Source: JAAOIF01 sp965217125
GTDB lineage: Bacteria > Pseudomonadota > Gammaproteobacteria > PS1 > Pseudothioglobaceae
Assembly: GCA_965217125.1 (NCBI GenBank)
Contig: OZ244244.1
Coordinates: 558,001 to 622,000, forward strand
Length of the DNA stretch: 64,000 nt
Direction of reading: 5' to 3'
A program made the translations under genes and the position numbers. Under the pieces are notes generated by a model. It was not told the origin of the DNA and ran no database searches. It was given only the letters and a program-made list of their open reading frames with translations. Each line of letters opens with the position of its first letter. Within the stretch, counting starts at the first letter, position 1. Below are positions 61,730 to 64,000 of the stretch, one piece after another.

Positions 61730-63058
61730 ATGAAAAAACACTATGATATGATTGCTATCGGTGCGGGCAGTGGTGGGTTGTCTGTGGTTGAACGAGCGGC
61801 AGAATATGGCAAAAAATGTTTAGTTATTGAGGCAAAAACTATTGGTGGCACTTGTGTAAATGCTGGTTGTGTACCTAAAAAAATAATGTGGTTTGCTGCC
61901 AATGCTGCCGCCCAGATTAACAGCGCTCAAGGTTTTGGTTTTGATGTTGAAATGCGTGGTTTTTCGTGGAAAAAACTCAAACAGGGGCGAGACAACTACA
62001 TTAACGGCATTGTTAATTGGTATGGCGGCTATCTTGAGAAATTAGGCATTGATTATATTTATGGCTTTGGTAAATTAGTCGATAAAAATACTGTGTCGGT
62101 GAATGACAAAAGCTACACCGCAAAACACATTGTGCTGGCACCGGGCGGCGAGCCTTTTGTGCCGGCACTTGAAGGCGCTGAATTTGGCATTAGCTCCGAT
62201 GGTTTTTTTGAACTAGAAGAATTACCTAAAAAAGTTGCGGTGATTGGTGGCGGCTATATTGGGGTGGAGCTTGCTGGCGTTTTGAATAGTTTGGGCGCAA
62301 AGGTGGAAATATTTTGTCGAAGCGCTTTATTACGAGGTTTTGATGAGACCATTCAAAATACCTTAGAAAAAGATTATCGTGCTTTTGGTATTAAAATTCA
62401 TCACCATATTCACATTGAAAAATTGCTCAAAAATAAAACCATTAAAAGCAATAAAGGAGATTTTAAGGGCTTTGATAGCATTATTTGGGCAGTTGGCAGA
62501 AATCCAATAACCGGTGATTTGGGCTTACAAAATGCCGGCGTTGAATCTGACCAACACGGTTTTATCCCCACTGATAAATACCAAGCCACCAATGTAGATA
62601 ATATTTTTGCACTGGGTGATGCAACAGGTCGAGCACCACTCACCCCAGTTGCTATTGCTGCTGGCAGGCGTTTAGCAGACCGTTTGTATAATAATATGAC
62701 CCACAGACATCTTGATTATAATAATATTGCTACGGTGATTTTTTCGCACCCGCCGATTGGCACGATCGGGCTTAGCGAAGCGCAAGCTAATGAAAAATTT
62801 GATAAAGTCAAAATCTATAAATCAGAATTTACCCCAATGGCAGATGCTTTGCTCAATCATAAAACCACCACAGCATTAAAATTAGTTTGCGCGGGCGCGG
62901 ACGAAAAAGTAGTAGGCTGCCATATTATCGGGCATGGGGCTGATGAAATGTTGCAGGGTTTTGCTGTGGCAATTAAAATGGGCGCTAACAAAAAACAATT
63001 TGATGATACTGTGGCAATTCACCCTACCAGCGCTGAGGAATTAGTAACAATGCGTTAA
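61730..63058 (+). CDS. gor: Glutathione-disulfide reductase
   Basis: A 442-residue class I flavoprotein. FAD motif GAGSGGLSVVERAA, redox disulfide GGTCVNAGCVPKK, NADPH motif VIGGGYIGVELAGV and catalytic His in HPTSAEELVTMR are all present. It keeps glutathione reduced. The frame opens a little upstream at a TTG (61718); the ATG at 61730 is the better start. It follows the ferritin gene by 12 bp and ends overlapping the convergent nuclease gene by a few bases. Confidence 0.94.
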   Translation: MKKHYDMIAIGAGSGGLSVVERAAEYGKKCLVIEAKTIGGTCVNAGCVPKKIMWFAANAAAQINSAQGFGFDVEMRGFSWKKLKQGRDNYINGIVNWYGGYLEKLGIDYIYGFGKLVDKNTVSVNDKSYTAKHIVLAPGGEPFVPALEGAEFGISSDGFFELEELPKKVAVIGGGYIGVELAGVLNSLGAKVEIFCRSALLRGFDETIQNTLEKDYRAFGIKIHHHIHIEKLLKNKTIKSNKGDFKGFDSIIWAVGRNPITGDLGLQNAGVESDQHGFIPTDKYQATNVDNIFALGDATGRAPLTPVAIAAGRRLADRLYNNMTHRHLDYNNIATVIFSHPPIGTIGLSEAQANEKFDKVKIYKSEFTPMADALLNHKTTTALKLVCAGADEKVVGCHIIGHGADEMLQGFAVAIKMGANKKQFDDTVAIHPTSAEELVTMR

Positions 63059-63537
63059 AATTTTCGCGGATGCTTTTTGCGCCATAATCGTGGCTCGAGC
63101 GGAGGTTGCACATAGCCCCAAAATCCTAACTTGTTTTTTCTTGCGATTGCCTCTTGTCTCTTGTATTCATTGCCATAAGCCCACGCCATCCCTTGCTCTA
63201 CCATATATTTGCCGATATTAACATCGCCCTTGTAAACACGCACTAAAACTCGCTTATAATAATCAACACCGAGCGGCTTAATGGTTAATTTTCCGGGTAA
63301 ATCTTTAAGTATTTGCTTTAAATAATATTTAGACAGCTTACCGCAATCAATAATTTTATCGGCTGTTTTTTGGCAAAGTTGCCTTATCTCAGGCGTATCA
63401 ATGCCTTTAATACGCATCTGCATACTGATGCTATCACCATCAACAATATAGAGCGTTTTTTCACTCTCTAAGCTAAAATTGCTCGGGATTGCTAAGGCTT
63501 GCATACTTAATGATGCGAATAAAATAAATAATTTCAT
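63055..63537 (-). CDS. Exported thermonuclease-like (SNase) protein
   Basis: A 160-residue protein with a signal peptide (MKLFILFASLSMQALA) and a staphylococcal-nuclease OB fold: VDGDSISMQMRIKGIDTPEI (catalytic Asp and Arg), KRVLVRVYKGDVNIGKYMVEQG and GFWGYVQPPLEPR. It probably cuts extracellular or periplasmic nucleic acid. Convergent with gor. Confidence 0.9.
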   Translation of the reverse strand: MKLFILFASLSMQALAIPSNFSLESEKTLYIVDGDSISMQMRIKGIDTPEIRQLCQKTADKIIDCGKLSKYYLKQILKDLPGKLTIKPLGVDYYKRVLVRVYKGDVNIGKYMVEQGMAWAYGNEYKRQEAIARKNKLGFWGYVQPPLEPRLWRKKHPRKF

Positions 63538-63588
63538 CTATGGCGATAGTAGCGGTAAAATTAGTTAATTTTAACGCATTTTTTATTC

Positions 63589-63966
63589 GTGATTTTAGAC
63601 AAAATACAATTTGACCAAAATGGCTTAATACCCGCCATCGCACAAGATTTTGACAGTGGCGAAGTGCTGATGTTTGCTTGGATGAACAGAGAATCTTTGC
63701 AGCTCACTATTGAGAAAAAACAAGCAGTTTATTATTCACGCTCACGCCAAAAACTCTGGTTTAAAGGCGAAGAATCGGGGCATACACAGATAGTAAAAGA
63801 CATTTATACCGATTGCGATAATGATGTTATTTTATTAAAAGTAGCACAAACCGGTGGGATTGCTTGCCATACAGGCAGAAAATCTTGCTTTTTTCAAAAA
63901 ATAGTTGATAATACTTGGGAAAAAGTTGCCAAGATTGTCAAACACCCTAAACAAATTTATGGATGA
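63589..63966 (+). CDS. hisI: Phosphoribosyl-AMP cyclohydrolase
   Basis: A 125-residue monofunctional HisI with a GTG start. Metal-binding cysteines are in DCDNDVILLKV and GGIACHTGRKSCFF; AWMNRESLQLTIEK is also diagnostic. It opens the purine ring in histidine synthesis. The start of hisE overlaps its end by 8 bp. Confidence 0.95.
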   Translation: MILDKIQFDQNGLIPAIAQDFDSGEVLMFAWMNRESLQLTIEKKQAVYYSRSRQKLWFKGEESGHTQIVKDIYTDCDNDVILLKVAQTGGIACHTGRKSCFFQKIVDNTWEKVAKIVKHPKQIYG

Positions 63967-64000
63967 AATTTTAACAAAATTAGAACAAATTTTAGAAATC
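63959..64000 (+). CDS. hisE: Start of phosphoribosyl-ATP pyrophosphatase HisE (cut by window edge)
   Basis: ATG at 63959 overlaps the hisI stop in a different frame and reads MDEILTKLEQILEI to the window end. Position after hisI and the N-terminal pattern (ILxxLexxI) fit HisE. Only 14 codons are visible. Confidence 0.65.
   Translation, partial: MDEILTKLEQILEI

Noticed and set aside
1..64000. tRNA, rRNA or riboswitch genes
   Set aside because: I looked for T-loop-like GGTTCGA patterns, clover-leaf arms and known riboswitch cores and saw none that hold up.

Overview
The window is a low-GC chromosome segment from a gammaproteobacterium. Evidence for the class: dapA next to bamC, trxA next to rho, and genes for PcnB, GlnD, LptF, LpxL and RF3. 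The small, tightly packed, mostly housekeeping gene set, mixed with dispersed repeats, an insertion sequence, a restriction-modification system and an integron remnant, looks like a marine or symbiotic thiotroph-type genome (SUP05/Thioglobus relatives). That placement is inference: no sulfur-oxidation gene lies in the window.

Layout. 1-6469: two tandem, very similar genes on the minus strand for large secreted proteins that start with Ca-binding (dockerin/EF-hand-like) repeats; copy 1 runs off the left edge. 6584-10630: molybdenum/tungsten cofactor operon (mobA-mobB fusion, moeA, fdhD, tungstate-binding protein). 10640-13720: repeat-rich zone with an IS3-family element (11251-12524) and a nuclease-fold gene. 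13719-16707: ferredoxin, DUF934 protein, siroheme sulfite/nitrite reductase and an Lrp-type regulator. 16763-22298: two-domain prolyl isomerase, MraY, dCMP deaminase, RF3, MsrA-Trx-MsrB fusion. 22299-23492: repeats, two tiny membrane-protein genes (one frameshifted) and a His-rich exported protein. 23673-26384: a type II restriction-modification system with controller protein and three visible C-boxes. 26665-41789: a mostly minus-strand housekeeping block (ligase, bamC, dapA, amtB, PII, trmD, ispA, xseB, pcnB, queF, lptF, rho, trxA, glnD). 41958-43568: remains of an integron: integrase N-terminus, attI-like core, two cassettes, one complete and one truncated attC. 43633-64000: nitronate monooxygenase, a second repeat zone, mtaD, prfB, rpsO, lpxL, dnaG, a third repeat zone, hinT, gcvP, a retropepsin-like protease, parC, rhuM, a Na+/solute symporter with a small partner, an encapsulin-type ferritin, glutathione reductase, a nuclease, hisI and the start of hisE.

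Functional links: GlnD, PII and AmtB form a nitrogen-sensing and ammonium-uptake set. The Mo/W cofactor genes plus FdhD point to a formate dehydrogenase encoded elsewhere. MsrAB fusion, glutathione reductase, thioredoxin and the ferritin-like protein handle oxidative stress and iron. The most unusual parts are the integron relic, a ~215-bp structured repeat in three copies with a compensatory base-pair change, the tandem giant exported proteins, and the complete C-box circuitry of the restriction-modification system.
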